Below, one piece after another: positions 1-8,644 of a stretch of DNA of 64,000 nt. The DNA is from Profundibacter sp033851955 (lineage in GTDB: Bacteria; Pseudomonadota; Alphaproteobacteria; Rhodobacterales; Rhodobacteraceae): NCBI GenBank assembly GCA_033851955.1, contig JAWSVK010000007.1, positions 62,001 to 126,000 of the forward strand, written 5' to 3'. The position numbers were made by a program, and so were the translations under genes. The number at the start of each line of letters is the position of its first letter. Within the stretch, counting starts at the first letter, position 1. A model generated the notes under the pieces. The model was not told where the DNA came from, made no database searches, and worked only from the letters and a program-made list of their open reading frames with translations.

Positions 1-514
1 TCGGGTTCCATTTGGGCAAATTCTGGCGGGTGTAGGCCGCGATGTCGGTGATCATCCGCAAGGACGGTGCGGGGGGGCAAATGTATGTGCCGCGCGACAG
101 GTATTCTTTGATTATGTCGTTTTGCACCGTCCCTTGCAGCGCCGCAACATCAGCCCCTTGTTCGTCCGCAGCGGCAATATACAGCGACAACAGCCAAGGC
201 GCAGTGGCGTTAATTGTCATTGAAGTGTTCATCTTTTCCAATGGGATATCGGCAAACAGGGCACGCATATCGCCAAGATGGTTGATCGGCACGCCCACCT
301 TGCCGACTTCTCCCTTGGCCAATATGTGATCAGAATCATACCCGGTTTGGGTCGGCAGATCGAAGGCAACTGACAAGCCGGTTTGGCCCTTGGCAAGGTT
401 GTCACGATAAAGCGCATTGGATGCGCTCGCGGTGGAGTGGCCCGCATAGGTGCGAAACAACCAAGGGCGCGGCTTGTTCTGGGTCTCTTGGCTTGGTGTC
501 TTAGATGCGGGCAT
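1..514 (-). CDS. ecm: Ethylmalonyl-CoA mutase, N-terminal part (runs off left edge)
   Basis: Adenosylcobalamin-dependent mutase that would convert ethylmalonyl-CoA to methylsuccinyl-CoA in the ethylmalonyl-CoA pathway. About 171 residues are visible. The reading frame is open from an ATG at 514 to the window edge. It shows the hallmarks of the mutase large-subunit family: PRPWLFRTYAGHSTA near residue 17, FDLPTQTGYDSDH, and GTVQNDIIKEYLSRGTYI. The ATG is preceded by an AAGG ribosome site about 9 bases upstream. The C-terminal B12-binding domain lies outside the window. Methylmalonyl-CoA mutase is the main alternative. The nearby ccr gene favours Ecm, because these two genes are neighbours in related bacteria (established for Rhodobacter). 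The gene is divergent from the next one. Confidence 0.85.
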   Translation of the reverse strand, partial: MPASKTPSQETQNKPRPWLFRTYAGHSTASASNALYRDNLAKGQTGLSVAFDLPTQTGYDSDHILAKGEVGKVGVPINHLGDMRALFADIPLEKMNTSMTINATAPWLLSLYIAAADEQGADVAALQGTVQNDIIKEYLSRGTYICPPAPSLRMITDIAAYTRQNLPKWNP

Positions 515-550
515 TGCGGTGGCCTTACTGTAATTGCTGCGCTGCCGCAT

Positions 551-577
551 TTTTGCAAAAGTAAGAATGTTGCGCAA
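551..577. promoter_or_regulatory. Candidate ScfR/RamB-type operator upstream of ecm
   Basis: A perfect palindrome TTTTGCAAAA at 551-560 is followed ten bases later by a second palindrome TTGCGCAA at 570-577. The pair sits 37-63 bases upstream of the ecm start. TTTGCAAA is the published half-motif of short-chain acyl-CoA regulators of the RamB/PccR family, which control propionyl-CoA and ethylmalonyl-CoA pathway genes. The sites are directly visible. The assignment to this regulator family is inference. Confidence 0.45.
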
Positions 578-678
578 GGGCTAAAATAGACACAATTATA
601 TTTCGCCGATGATGTCCGCTCGGAGCCCCTCTAAGTTGCCCCCTAGACCTGTGGCCACATTCCTGAAAGGCTGCTCAG

Positions 679-2043
679 ATGGGACGCATGGTAGAACTTC
701 CACTTTGGCTGTTGGTGTTGATCGCAGGTTTTGCGGCCTTCGCTGCGCTGGAACGGGTATTGGCCCCATCAGTGCGCTGGTATTTTCGACGCCGGATGCA
801 AAAAGTAGTCACCAAAGTGAACACCAAGTTGGAGCGCCCGATCGAGCCGTTCAAATTGGCGCGCCGTCACGACATGATCCAGCGGGTGCTGTATGACCCT
901 AAGGTCGCCGAAGCGATTGCAGAGCACGCCCGAACCGAGGGCGTTCCGGAAAATGTCGCCTTTGAAATGGCGGGGCGCTATGCGCGTGAAATCGTTCCAT
1001 CGTTCAGCGCGTCGCTTTACTTCGGCTTTGCAACCCGCGCATCCCGCTGGTTAAGCCAGCTATTGTATCGGGTGCGGTTGGGGCATTTTGATGAGTCCGC
1101 GATCCAAGCCATAGACCCGGACGCGACCGTGATATTCGTGATGAACCACCGCTCGAACATGGATTACGTGCTGGTCACTTATCTGGCGGCCGAACGCTCG
1201 GCGCTGTCCTATGCGGTGGGCGAATGGGCGCAAGTTTGGCCGTTGAAACACCTGATCCGCGCGATGGGGGCCTATTTCATCCGCCGCAAATCACGCAACC
1301 CGCTGTATCGCCGCGTATTGGCACGCTATGTGCAATTGGCCACGGCGGGCGGGGTGACGCAGGCTGTGTTCCCCGAAGGCGGTCTAAGTTTGGACGGCAC
1401 GGTTGGTACGCCAAAGCTGGGGTTGTTGAACTATGTGGTGTCGGAGTTTGACCCAAAGGGCGCCCGTGACGTGGTGTTTGTTCCGGTGGCGCTGAATTAT
1501 GACCGGGTGATGGAAGATCGAATTTTGATTTCTGCGGGCAAGGCAGGCGAGCGCAAGTTTCGCTTTAGCTTACTGAAAATGTTGGGGTTCATCGGCAGCC
1601 AGATTAAATTTAAACTGACAGGGCGCTACCACCGGTTTGGCTATGCCTCTGTCAGCTTTGGCGACCCAGTTAGTCTGCGCGCGTTTGTGAAAACATGCGA
1701 CAGTAATGTGACCGAATGCGTCGCTAAAGAAGTTATGCAACGGGTGCGTGATGTGGTCCCCGTGTTGCCGGTTCCATTGGTGGCCGCGGTGATGTTGGCC
1801 ACCAAAAAACCGATGGACGCGGCACAGGTGGCAACAGCGGTTACAGCCTTGGCACAAAAAATGCAGGCAAACGGGGCGCATATCCACGTGCCACGCGACA
1901 GTCTGGAATATGCCGCCGAAATCGGCCTGAAAATACTAAGCCTGCGCCATATGGTGACCGAAACCAACGGGACCTATATGGCGAACGAAGATGAGCAAAC
2001 CACATTGGAATTCTACGCCAATTCCATCACTCATCACGCTTGA
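679..2043 (+). CDS. PlsB-like glycerophosphate acyltransferase
   Basis: Membrane-associated acyltransferase of 454 residues, expected to transfer an acyl chain to glycerol 3-phosphate or lysophosphatidate in phospholipid synthesis. A hydrophobic segment is at residues 8-24. The catalytic block NHRSNMDY (HX4D) is at about residue 156, followed by GAYFIRRKSRNP, FPEGGLSLDGT near residue 230, and VFVPVALNYDRVMED. This block order (HRSxxDY, then FIRR, then FPEG, then PVALxYDR) is closer to the PlsB/GPAT superfamily than to short PlsC enzymes. It lies between divergent ecm and downstream ccr, which hints at a lipid or acyl-CoA link. The ATG at 679 has only a weak ribosome site. The exact substrate cannot be told from sequence. 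Confidence 0.75.
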   Translation: MGRMVELPLWLLVLIAGFAAFAALERVLAPSVRWYFRRRMQKVVTKVNTKLERPIEPFKLARRHDMIQRVLYDPKVAEAIAEHARTEGVPENVAFEMAGRYAREIVPSFSASLYFGFATRASRWLSQLLYRVRLGHFDESAIQAIDPDATVIFVMNHRSNMDYVLVTYLAAERSALSYAVGEWAQVWPLKHLIRAMGAYFIRRKSRNPLYRRVLARYVQLATAGGVTQAVFPEGGLSLDGTVGTPKLGLLNYVVSEFDPKGARDVVFVPVALNYDRVMEDRILISAGKAGERKFRFSLLKMLGFIGSQIKFKLTGRYHRFGYASVSFGDPVSLRAFVKTCDSNVTECVAKEVMQRVRDVVPVLPVPLVAAVMLATKKPMDAAQVATAVTALAQKMQANGAHIHVPRDSLEYAAEIGLKILSLRHMVTETNGTYMANEDEQTTLEFYANSITHHA

Positions 2044-2187
2044 GATTTTCCTTGCGTCAAGATTTCGTAACGTAAGATAATTCCAAAAGCACCCCTTTTT
2101 GAATTGCATTGTTACGCGCACGGCCATATTTCATTTGTGACACCCGCGTTGATTCTGCACTGCGGCATTTTTTATCTGGAGGCACTT

Positions 2188-3474
2188 ATGACCGTTGAAA
2201 CCCATCCTGACATCGCCCCTTATGATGCGCCCGAAAAAGATTTGTACAATGTGGGGGAGATTCCGCCACTGGGGCATGTGCCAAAACAAATGTATGCTTG
2301 GGCTATTCGTCAAGAACGTCACGGCGATCCCGACAAGGCTATGTTAGAAGAAGTTGTGGAAACACCCACAATCGACAGCCACGAAGTCTTGGTTCTCGTG
2401 ATGGCCGCAGGGGTGAACTACAACGGGGTATGGGCCGCATTGGGCACGCCAATTTCGCCATTCAATGTGCACGGCGCTGAATTCCACGTTGCAGGATCGG
2501 ACGCCTCTGGCATCATCTGGGCCGTAGGTGACAAGGTCACACGCTGGAAGGTCGGCGACGAGGTGGTGGTCCATTGTAACCAAGATGATGGCGACGATGA
2601 GGAATGCAACGGGGGCGACCCGATGTTTTCATCCTCGCAACGGATTTGGGGTTATGAAACGCCAGACGGATCATTCGCGCAGTTCACACGGGTACAGGCG
2701 CAACAGTTGATGCCACGCCCAAAACACCTGACATGGGAGCAGAGCGCCTGCTACACGCTGACGCTGGCCACCGCGTACCGGATGTTGTTTGGTCACCACC
2801 CGCATGAGTTAAAGCCAGGTCAAAACGTTCTGGTGTGGGGCGCATCCGGTGGTCTGGGGTCATTCGCCATCCAGTTGATCAACACGGCTGGCGGCAACGC
2901 AATCGGCGTTATCTCGAACGAAGATAAACGCGAGTTTGTTATGGGGTTGGGCGCCAAAGGCGTTCTAAACCGCAAGGATTTCAATTGCTGGGGCCAGATG
3001 CCAACAGTAAACACACCCGAATACAAAGAATGGTTCGGCGAAGTCCGCAAATTCGGCAAAGCAATTTGGGACATCACCGGCAAGGGTGTGAACGTCGACC
3101 TAGTGTTTGAACACCCCGGCGAGGCCACATTCCCAGTGTCAGTATTTGTTGTCAAAAAAGGCGGCATGGTGGTGATCTGTGCAGGCACGACAGGGTATAA
3201 TCTGACCATGGATGCGCGGTATTTGTGGATGCACCAAAAACGTGTTCAGGGCTCGCACTTTGCTCATTTGAAACAAGCGGCGGCGGCAAACCAGTTGATG
3301 GTTGAGCGGCGGTTGGATCCGAGCATGTCCGAAGTGTTCCCCTGGGATGAAATCCCGTCAGCGCATATGAAAATGTGGAACAATGAGCATAAGCCAGGCA
3401 ATATGGCAGTGCTGGTTCAGGCCCCCACGACCGGCCTGCGCACGCTAGAAGACGCGCTCGACGCGGCGAAGTAA
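2188..3474 (+). CDS. ccr: Crotonyl-CoA carboxylase/reductase
   Basis: Key enzyme of the ethylmalonyl-CoA pathway: NADPH-dependent reductive carboxylation of crotonyl-CoA to (2S)-ethylmalonyl-CoA. The protein has 428 residues, matching the usual length of about 430. It is a medium-chain dehydrogenase with an N-terminal GroES-like domain containing NYNGVWAALG near residue 76 and AEFHVAGSDASG. The nucleotide-binding motif GASGGLGSFAIQ is near residue 217. The start at 2188 is chosen because GGAGG lies six bases upstream and the protein then begins MTVETHPDIAPYD, typical of the family. The longer frame from 2104 has no ribosome site. A strong terminator follows. Its product's epimer is the substrate of Ecm encoded at the left edge. 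Confidence 0.95.
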   Translation: MTVETHPDIAPYDAPEKDLYNVGEIPPLGHVPKQMYAWAIRQERHGDPDKAMLEEVVETPTIDSHEVLVLVMAAGVNYNGVWAALGTPISPFNVHGAEFHVAGSDASGIIWAVGDKVTRWKVGDEVVVHCNQDDGDDEECNGGDPMFSSSQRIWGYETPDGSFAQFTRVQAQQLMPRPKHLTWEQSACYTLTLATAYRMLFGHHPHELKPGQNVLVWGASGGLGSFAIQLINTAGGNAIGVISNEDKREFVMGLGAKGVLNRKDFNCWGQMPTVNTPEYKEWFGEVRKFGKAIWDITGKGVNVDLVFEHPGEATFPVSVFVVKKGGMVVICAGTTGYNLTMDARYLWMHQKRVQGSHFAHLKQAAAANQLMVERRLDPSMSEVFPWDEIPSAHMKMWNNEHKPGNMAVLVQAPTTGLRTLEDALDAAK

Positions 3475-3496
3475 AAGACCAGATAATATTACCGAA

Positions 3497-3531
3497 CAAA
3501 GCCCCTAACGACTGTGTTGTTAGGGGCTTTG
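3497..3531 (+). terminator. Rho-independent terminator of ccr
   Basis: A perfect 13-base stem (CAAAGCCCCTAAC at 3497-3509 pairing with GTTAGGGGCTTTG at 3519-3531), a nine-base loop, and a short T-rich tail. It begins 23 bases after the ccr stop codon. The symmetric A/T ends mean it could also stop transcription on the other strand. Confidence 0.9.
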
Positions 3532-3605
3532 TTTTGCCCAGGTTTCCAGCAGGTTTTGCCGCATCTTGGCTGGCCATATTCGCACCCCACCTATAGGGTC
3601 GCCAC

Positions 3606-5132
3606 ATGGCAGCACCAACCGTAGCATTCTCCGAAGATCAGGCCGAAGCCTATGACCGCATCACAGAAGTGTTGCAGGGTGCGGGCGTCGATTTGGACAA
3701 TTCGATCCTGACGCCGCAGTCCGATGGCGAAGACCATGTTTTGGCTGTGGTGGGCAAAGCGGGCTCTGGCAAAACCTTGCTGCTGGCTCGACTCTATGAG
3801 GCGTTGGAGGACGCGGGCGTTGACATCGTGTCAGGCGAGTACGAGGCCAAGCGGCGCAAGGATAAACGCACCTTGGCGATCCTTGCCCCAACCAACAAAG
3901 CCGCCAGCGTGTTGCGTAATCACGGGGTGCCCGCGACCACAATCCACCGTATCCTGTACACCCCGCTCTATGATCCCGAATACGAAAAAATTGCGGAATG
4001 GCTGGCAGGTCGAGGTGAGAAACCCGAAATTGAAGGGCTGACCGAGGCCGCGCTGGACCGTGCCGCGTCATTTTTTGCCGGGAACAAATCGATCCCCGGC
4101 GCGTTGGCGGCGGCGGGGCTGCGTGGCTCGGATTTCATCATCGGATGGAAGCGCCGAGAAGAGCCGATGGATATCGGCTTTGTTGACGAAAGTTCGATGC
4201 TGGATGAAAAGCAGCTGAACGATCTGAAAGAGATTTTTCCGACATTGGTGTTGTTCGGCGATCCGGCCCAGTTGGCCCCAGTTGGCCAATCCGGCGAGAT
4301 GGTTTTTGACAACTTTTCCGGTAAGCAAAAGCTGGAGCTGCACCGCATTCACCGCCAAGACGCCGACAACCCAATCCTTGATTTGGCCCACGCGCTTAGC
4401 GATGAGAGCCTGCAATTTCACGACTTTGAGCGGATGATTGAAGGCGCTGCACAAAAGGATGATCGCGTGGTTTGGGCTCAACGGGTCGAGGCTGACATGA
4501 TGGCGCGCTCGCCGGTGCTGGTCTGGATGAACAAAACGCGGGTGCGCTTGATCCAAGCGTTTCGCAATTCCTACGGCGCGCCTGCCGATGAATTACTGGC
4601 GGGCGAGCCACTGATCTGCGACGGAATCGAGCTGCCGTTAAAGCACCGCAAGAAACGCATCGATCTTGAGGCACGCGGGTTGATCAAAGGCGCGCAGGTG
4701 ATTTACCTCGGGGTAGGGCGCAAGCCCGGGTTCTCGCGCATTCATGTGTTGGGGGCTGTGGACCCACAGGTCTCGGCCGCTTCGATCATCAAAATCGAAA
4801 TGCCGGACGAGGAAGAACCGTTCATCCCATTCGCCGCCCGTATGGGTGCCGCGTTTTTGCATGGCTCGGCGGTGACCATTCACAAGGCACAAGGCTCACA
4901 ATGGGAGAACGTGCAGGTCTTTGGGCCGGACTTGGCTGTGGCCGCCCGCATGGGCCGTGTCGAGGCTGGACAACAGCTGTGGAAACGCTTGGCCTATGTG
5001 GCCATCACCCGGGCTGAGAAGCGCCTGTTTTGGGTGACACGCAACAGGTTGGCACGTCCGACTGGCCCTTTGGTCGTCGACGATTTGCGCGCCGCGCCAA
5101 CGCCGCTGACGCTTGAGGGTGACGAAGAATGA
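3606..5132 (+). CDS. RecD-like superfamily 1 DNA helicase / AAA ATPase
   Basis: Predicted ATP-dependent 5'-3' DNA helicase of 508 residues. The Walker A motif is GKAGSGKTLL around residue 50. A Q/Ia-like segment ILAPTNKAASVLR follows. The Walker B motif is VDESSM near residue 193. The C-terminal UvrD_C_2-type blocks are TIHKAQGSQWENV (about 424) and YVAITRAEKRLFW (about 464). The spacing matches stand-alone RecD-like helicases (COG0507), not the RecD subunit of RecBCD. It overlaps the next gene by four bases (ATGA), so the two are probably co-transcribed. A role in DNA repair or recombination is inferred from the family only. Confidence 0.85.
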   Translation: MAAPTVAFSEDQAEAYDRITEVLQGAGVDLDNSILTPQSDGEDHVLAVVGKAGSGKTLLLARLYEALEDAGVDIVSGEYEAKRRKDKRTLAILAPTNKAASVLRNHGVPATTIHRILYTPLYDPEYEKIAEWLAGRGEKPEIEGLTEAALDRAASFFAGNKSIPGALAAAGLRGSDFIIGWKRREEPMDIGFVDESSMLDEKQLNDLKEIFPTLVLFGDPAQLAPVGQSGEMVFDNFSGKQKLELHRIHRQDADNPILDLAHALSDESLQFHDFERMIEGAAQKDDRVVWAQRVEADMMARSPVLVWMNKTRVRLIQAFRNSYGAPADELLAGEPLICDGIELPLKHRKKRIDLEARGLIKGAQVIYLGVGRKPGFSRIHVLGAVDPQVSAASIIKIEMPDEEEPFIPFAARMGAAFLHGSAVTIHKAQGSQWENVQVFGPDLAVAARMGRVEAGQQLWKRLAYVAITRAEKRLFWVTRNRLARPTGPLVVDDLRAAPTPLTLEGDEE

Positions 5133-5866
5133 GCAAGTCGATTATCATCACCGGCGCCAGCTCGGGCATCGGCGCTGCCACCGCCAAGGTGTTTCTTAAG
5201 GCCGGTTGGCAAGTGGGTCTAATTGCCCGCCGTCGTGACGCATTGGAAACGGTCGCAGCAGGGCAGGGCGGTGCACATGTCTTGCCCGCCGACGTGACCG
5301 ATGAAAACGCATTGGGGGCCGTGTTCGAAAGTTTTGCCAAGACCACAGGACGGTTGGATGTGCTGTTTAACAACGCTGGCAGCTTTGGACCTGCAGGGTT
5401 GATCGACGAGATCAGCGTGCAGGACTGGCGCGAGGTTGTGGACCTAAACCTGACGGGGATGTTTTTGGCCGCGCGGTTTGCATTCAAACAGATGCGCGCA
5501 CAAGCCCCCCAAGGCGGGCGGATCATCAACAACGGATCAGTCTCGGCCCATGCGCCACGCCCCGGATCGGTGGGCTACACCAGTACCAAACATGCCATCA
5601 CCGGGTTGACCAAAACACTAAGCTTGGATGGGCGCGCCTTCGACATTGCTTGCGGGCAAATTGACATCGGCAATGCGCAGACCGAATTGCTGGATCAGAT
5701 AAATGCACGGGCGCTGGCAGCGCAACCCGATGTGGCGTTGCAACCGATGATGGAGGTTGGTTTGGCGGCAGATGCCGTGATGCAAATGGCCGCGCTACCT
5801 CTTGAGGCAAATGTCCAATTCATGACGATCATGGCGACGAAAATGCCCCTGTTCGGGCGCGGATAG
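5129..5866 (+). CDS. Short-chain dehydrogenase/reductase (SDR)
   Basis: Classical SDR oxidoreductase of 245 residues. The nucleotide-binding motif TGASSGIG is at residues 8-15, NNAG near residue 81, and the catalytic YxxxK (YTSTK) at about 149-153, with the serine in NNGSVSAHAPR just before. The family fold predicts NAD(P)H-dependent reduction or oxidation of a small alcohol or carbonyl. The substrate is not readable from sequence. The start codon overlaps the helicase stop codon, indicating translational coupling. Its stop codon lies next to a repeated intergenic element shared with two other loci in this window. Confidence 0.85.
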   Translation: MSKSIIITGASSGIGAATAKVFLKAGWQVGLIARRRDALETVAAGQGGAHVLPADVTDENALGAVFESFAKTTGRLDVLFNNAGSFGPAGLIDEISVQDWREVVDLNLTGMFLAARFAFKQMRAQAPQGGRIINNGSVSAHAPRPGSVGYTSTKHAITGLTKTLSLDGRAFDIACGQIDIGNAQTELLDQINARALAAQPDVALQPMMEVGLAADAVMQMAALPLEANVQFMTIMATKMPLFGRG

Positions 5867-5903
5867 CAAAGAAGGCCGTAAGGACTGATGAGCGGCTGGA
5901 TTA
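5866..5903 (-). repeat. Three-copy intergenic element, copy 1
   Basis: A 38-base segment matching 14169-14206 at 30 of 38 positions, and related to 32249-32279. On the minus strand it begins exactly with the TAA stop codon of the TIGR02186 gene and continues through CGCTCATCA, a small hairpin (AGTCC-TTAC-GGCCT with one mismatch) and TTCTTTGC. The identity is visible. A terminator or repetitive-element function is inference. Confidence 0.6.
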
Positions 5904-6662
5904 TGCCCTAAAGTAGCTGAACGCAGCCGACGCCATCCAACCCGCCGCAATCGCTATAAACAGTGACATCAAGCCGTAGTAAAACGCATTGTCATGAGCA
6001 AGATTATAAAGCCAACGTTCAATCCCAACTTTATGAATATCGAGCTTGGTTTCAAACACATCCACCACCTGTTGATCGCGAGTGATCAGAATGCGTGCGG
6101 TATATTCACCCGCTGTCAGGTTCGACGGCAAATCAATCTCGGTACGAAATAGGGTTTCGGACATAAGCTCAACAGCGCCCTCGTGGACCTGATACAATCC
6201 ATTGTCTGAGCGAATTCGGATCAAAGCCTCGGTGTATTCTGCGGCGTGACCCGTTGCAATTTGGGTTCCTATCGAACTGATAGCGCGTGCAATGGAAACC
6301 TTGTACCGAACATCTGCCGCAACCGAGAGCGCTTGTGCCATTGGCACTGTAGTGGCCACGGAATAGAAGCTGGGAGCATCGTCAATAAGGGCCGAGGCGC
6401 TGTTGACCCATATCACCCCAGCCCGTTTATCTTTACGCCGAATTGTAACAGCTTGGCGCGGGCCAGAGACCGACACTACAACCTGCATCGGGCCGCTTTC
6501 GGGCATAGGCGCATCACGGCTGACAGCGCCAAAAACCAGAATGCGCGACCCATCGAAAGTCGCTGAAATACCGACACGGTTTTGCGAAAGGTCTGCAACG
6601 ATTTCTTCGGCCGCATTCAACGGGACAGCAATAAGCATTATCAGGGCGAAAAACCGCAGCAT
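5901..6662 (-). CDS. TIGR02186 family membrane protein
   Basis: Conserved alphaproteobacterial protein of unknown role, 253 residues. It has an N-terminal signal-like segment (MLRFFALIMLIAVPLNA), a beta-rich periplasmic middle, and a single C-terminal membrane anchor (GLMSLFIAIAAGWMASAAF). Members of TIGR02186 are repeatedly found next to TauE/SafE sulfite-type exporters, as here. The start codon directly abuts the stop of the upstream exporter gene at 6663, so the two are one operon and may form a complex. Topology suggests a periplasmic domain held to the inner membrane, perhaps an accessory or sensor of the exporter. No catalytic motif is recognised. Confidence 0.8.
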   Translation of the reverse strand: MLRFFALIMLIAVPLNAAEEIVADLSQNRVGISATFDGSRILVFGAVSRDAPMPESGPMQVVVSVSGPRQAVTIRRKDKRAGVIWVNSASALIDDAPSFYSVATTVPMAQALSVAADVRYKVSIARAISSIGTQIATGHAAEYTEALIRIRSDNGLYQVHEGAVELMSETLFRTEIDLPSNLTAGEYTARILITRDQQVVDVFETKLDIHKVGIERWLYNLAHDNAFYYGLMSLFIAIAAGWMASAAFSYFRA

Positions 6663-7580
6663 CTAGTGGCCCCCGCCCGCGCCAAGCGAATACAGCTCAC
6701 TAGGTTGCAACAGTAGATCAAGCGCCAACTTGCCACAAACCGCCAGCACCAAAACAGCCAGTAGAATACGCAGCTGCTCGGCCTTCATCTTGACCCCAAT
6801 ACGGGTGCCAATTTGTGCGCCAATCACGCCGCCAACCAGCAGCAAAACCGCCAGCACAATATCAACCGTATAATTGGTGGTGGCATGCATCATCGTGGTA
6901 AAGGCTGTGACGAATATGATCTGGAACAATGACGTGCCAATCACCACTTTGGTTGGCATTCCAATCAGATAGATCATCGCAGGCACCATCACAAAACCGC
7001 CGCCAACCCCCATGATCGCGGCCAAAACGCCGACAAACACACCAATGAAGAACGGCGGGATCACAGAAATATACAGACCCGATGTGCGGAATTTCACCTT
7101 AAATGGCAGGTTATGTAGCCATGTATGTTTTTTGCGTATGATCGCGGAGCCGGTTTTCTTTTGCCGCCGAATGGCGTTCAGGCTTTCGACGAACATTAAT
7201 GAGCCAATGATGCCAAGGAAAACCACATAGCTTAACTTGACCAATAAATCGACCTGCCCAAGGCTTCTGAGATAGTTAAACAGCTGGATCCCCAGATAGG
7301 CACCGATCAAGCCGCCAATCAGCAGCACGCCACCCATTTTTAGATCAACCGTCTTTCGCTTGAAATGTGCCAACACGCCTGAAAACGACGAGGCCACAAT
7401 TTGGTTGGCCTCGGTCGCCACAGCCACCGCTGGAGGAATGCCAATAAAGAACAGCAGGGGGGTCATCAAAAAACCACCGCCCACGCCAAACATTCCCGAA
7501 AGGATGCCGACCATGCCGCCAAGTCCGAGCAAAAGAAACGCGTTTACCGAAATCTCGGCAATGGGAAGATAAATCTGCAT
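6663..7580 (-). CDS. TauE/SafE family sulfite/organosulfonate exporter
   Basis: Inner-membrane protein of 305 residues with about eight hydrophobic segments arranged as two repeats. Each repeat carries the family glycine motif: GMFGVGGGFLMTPL near residue 30 and AIMGVGGGFVMVPA in the second half. The family exports sulfite, sulfoacetate or related C1/C2 sulfonates. The ATG at 7580 (MQIYLPIAEIS) is preferred over the longer frame starting at 7607, because AGGA lies nine bases before it. It is followed without a gap by the TIGR02186 gene. The transported compound cannot be deduced here, since no taurine or sulfite-metabolism gene is adjacent. Confidence 0.85.
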   Translation of the reverse strand: MQIYLPIAEISVNAFLLLGLGGMVGILSGMFGVGGGFLMTPLLFFIGIPPAVAVATEANQIVASSFSGVLAHFKRKTVDLKMGGVLLIGGLIGAYLGIQLFNYLRSLGQVDLLVKLSYVVFLGIIGSLMFVESLNAIRRQKKTGSAIIRKKHTWLHNLPFKVKFRTSGLYISVIPPFFIGVFVGVLAAIMGVGGGFVMVPAMIYLIGMPTKVVIGTSLFQIIFVTAFTTMMHATTNYTVDIVLAVLLLVGGVIGAQIGTRIGVKMKAEQLRILLAVLVLAVCGKLALDLLLQPSELYSLGAGGGH

Positions 7581-7663
7581 AAAGCTTCCTAATCCAGTTT
7601 CACCCATTCAGACAATAGGGCACATCAGATTTTTGCGTGCTGTAATTGCAGTCGCCCGAATAT

Positions 7664-8644
7664 CTACCGCTCTTTCACGTAGGGTTCACCGCCCGCGCGT
7701 GGCGCCACTGCCTTACCAACAAAGCCTGCCAAGATCACCACAGTCAGGATATAAGGCAGGGCTTGGGTGAATTGGACCGGAATTTCAAAGACGCCGAACA
7801 CGTCGATATTGGGGTAAAGATTGCTCACCGCCTCAAGGAAGCCGAACAACAGGCAAGACATCAACGCGTACCATGGCCGCCATTTGGCAAAAATCAAAGC
7901 CGCCAGCGCGATGAATCCGCGCCCTGATGACATTTCACGTCCAAAGGCCGACGCCTGTGAAGTGGCAAGATAAGCACCGCCAAGACCGCACAAAACACCA
8001 GCGATCAGAACAGCTGCATAGCGATAGCGGATCACCGAAACGCCAGCCGTATCAACTGAGGCCGGATTTTCACCAACGGCCCTCAAGCGCAGCCCGAAGC
8101 GGGTGCGAAATAGTAGCCACCATGTGAAGGGGATTAGCAGGAAGGCGATATAGACCAGCGGCTTGTGACCCGATATGACATCCGCATAGATTGGGCCAAT
8201 CATCGGAACGTCGCGCAGCGCGTCGGCAAACGGCAGGGTGATTTCGTGAAACCGCGAGGTTTGGGGTAAGGCAGGCGATTGCCCGCCCTTTTTGAACCAT
8301 GCGTGGCCAATCACAACGGTCAGGCCTGATGCCAAAAAGTTAAGCGCAACGCCTGCGATCAACTGATTGCCACGATAGGTGATCGAGGCAATGCCGTGGA
8401 TCAGGGCAAACACCATAGACGCGCCAACGCCCGCCATAAGGCCCAACCAGACGTTGCCAGTTTCATATGAAATGGACGCTGAAAAGAATGCCGAGATCAG
8501 CAGCTTGCCCTCAAGCCCGATGTCAAAAATACCAGCCCGTTCGGAATAAAGCCCTGCCAGACAGGCAAAGATCAGCACCACGGACAAGCGGATCGTCATG
8601 TCCATTGCGATTATGATTTGTAGAAATGTGTGTGCGAAATCCAT
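7664..8644 (-). CDS. BMP-type ABC importer, permease 2
   Basis: Inner-membrane permease of 326 residues, branched-chain/ribose type (BPD_transp_2 fold), last gene of a four-gene importer operon. It contains about eight to ten hydrophobic segments and family sequences such as ERAGIFDIGLEGKLLISAFFSA near the N-terminus and GRGFIALAALIFAKWRPW. Close relatives are YufQ/NupQ-like permeases of nucleoside importers. Its start codon shares one base with the stop of permease 1 (TGATG), showing tight coupling. Purine nucleoside uptake is the likely role by family, but ligand identity is inferred. Confidence 0.88.
   Translation of the reverse strand: MDFAHTFLQIIIAMDMTIRLSVVLIFACLAGLYSERAGIFDIGLEGKLLISAFFSASISYETGNVWLGLMAGVGASMVFALIHGIASITYRGNQLIAGVALNFLASGLTVVIGHAWFKKGGQSPALPQTSRFHEITLPFADALRDVPMIGPIYADVISGHKPLVYIAFLLIPFTWWLLFRTRFGLRLRAVGENPASVDTAGVSVIRYRYAAVLIAGVLCGLGGAYLATSQASAFGREMSSGRGFIALAALIFAKWRPWYALMSCLLFGFLEAVSNLYPNIDVFGVFEIPVQFTQALPYILTVVILAGFVGKAVAPRAGGEPYVKER

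Noticed and set aside
609..896. Alternative open frame overlapping the acyltransferase start
   Set aside because: It is out of frame with a clear acyltransferase and shows no family features.
2104..2187. N-terminal extension of ccr from the first ATG
   Set aside because: No ribosome site precedes 2104 and the extra residues do not resemble Ccr. GGAGG before 2188 marks the real start.
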